NCBI GenBank assembly: GCA_945919295.1
Contig: CAMEJC010000011.1
Coordinates: 1-32,011, forward strand
DNA: 32,011 bases
Direction of reading: 5' to 3'
Origin: an uncultured Mycoplasmatota bacterium
Lineage (GTDB): Bacteria > Bacillota_I > Bacilli_A > RF39 > UBA660
The notes below the pieces were generated by a model. That model was not told where the DNA came from and made no database searches. It was given only the letters and a program-made list of their open reading frames with translations. Every line of letters starts with the position of its first letter. Within the stretch, counting starts at the first letter, position 1. Below are positions 31,977 through 32,011 of this stretch, piece after piece. A program made the position numbers and the translations under genes.

Positions 31977-32005
31977 TTGACCAAAATGGTAAAATGGTGT
32001 AAAAT
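31977..32005 (+). promoter_or_regulatory. Sigma-A promoter for a gene beyond the right edge
   Basis: TTGACC (31977-31982), 17-base spacer, TAAAAT (32000-32005). The spacer is a perfect tandem repeat of AAAATGGT, which creates a second TAAAAT ten bases earlier. Confidence 0.68.
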
Positions 32006-32011
32006 ATTCAT

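Noticed and set aside
1-32011. tRNA or rRNA genes, CRISPR arrays, insertion sequences, prophage, defence or secondary-metabolite clusters
   Set aside because: No spaced direct repeats, transposase or integrase motifs, tRNA-like cloverleaf sequences or defence-family genes were seen. Gaps between genes are short and accounted for by terminators and promoters.

Overview
The window is a strongly AT-rich, gene-dense bacterial chromosome segment that reads as ordinary low-GC Firmicutes (Bacilli-type) housekeeping DNA. The evidence is endospore engulfment genes (SpoIID, SpoIIQ, SpoIIID), Mbl, FtsEX, ClpC, YchF and the small DUF951 and DUF1146 proteins. The genetic code is standard. RF2 is present with its programmed frameshift, and UGA ends at least three genes (DUF951, the first YitT protein and dinB), so this is not a code-4 mollicute. 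I suspect an uncultured gut Bacilli-like lineage with a compact genome, but sequence reading alone cannot place it further.

Layout. Positions 1-2.6 kb hold the end of metG, a small two-helix membrane protein, tatD and a 3D-domain protein, the same order as metS-yabD-yabE in B. subtilis. Positions 2.7-5.7 kb are a sporulation and shape block, spoIID-spoIIQ-spoIIID-mbl, with a good sigma-F promoter before spoIIQ. Positions 5.8-9.5 kb carry rpiB, a DUF1146 membrane protein, dusB, an RDD membrane protein and lysS. Positions 9.7-13.6 kb carry a YfcC-like transporter and clpC. On the minus strand at 13.6-15.9 kb sits a two-gene envelope operon: a phosphodiester-glycosidase-domain protein and a membrane-anchored protein built of two related modules. 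Positions 16.0-20.8 kb carry a DUF951 protein, an AbgT-family transporter, ychF and pepF. A small anchored protein lies on the minus strand at 20.8-21.2 kb. Positions 21.3-26.0 kb carry prfB (frameshifted), two tandem YitT/DUF2179 proteins and ftsE-ftsX. Positions 26.0-31.9 kb carry a histidine phosphatase, a minus-strand DUF6512-like membrane protein, an arylsulfotransferase-fold protein, dinB and tex. A promoter for the next gene lies at the right edge.

The window looks like several B. subtilis synteny blocks joined together (metS-tatD-yabE; spoIID/spoIIQ/spoIIID/mbl; dus-lysS-clpC without ctsR-mcsA-mcsB; yyzM-ychF; prfB-yvjA-ftsEX). Gaps are short, with none above 300 bases after correction of starts. 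Most contain a rho-independent terminator followed closely by an extended -10 promoter (TGtTATAAT). Three convergent gene pairs share bidirectional terminators. I saw no tRNA, rRNA, CRISPR, insertion sequence, prophage or defence system. I did not find a clearly new multi-gene system. The best leads are the minus-strand envelope operon, the sulfotransferase-like protein that seems to have lost its catalytic histidine, and the diverged YitT pair.
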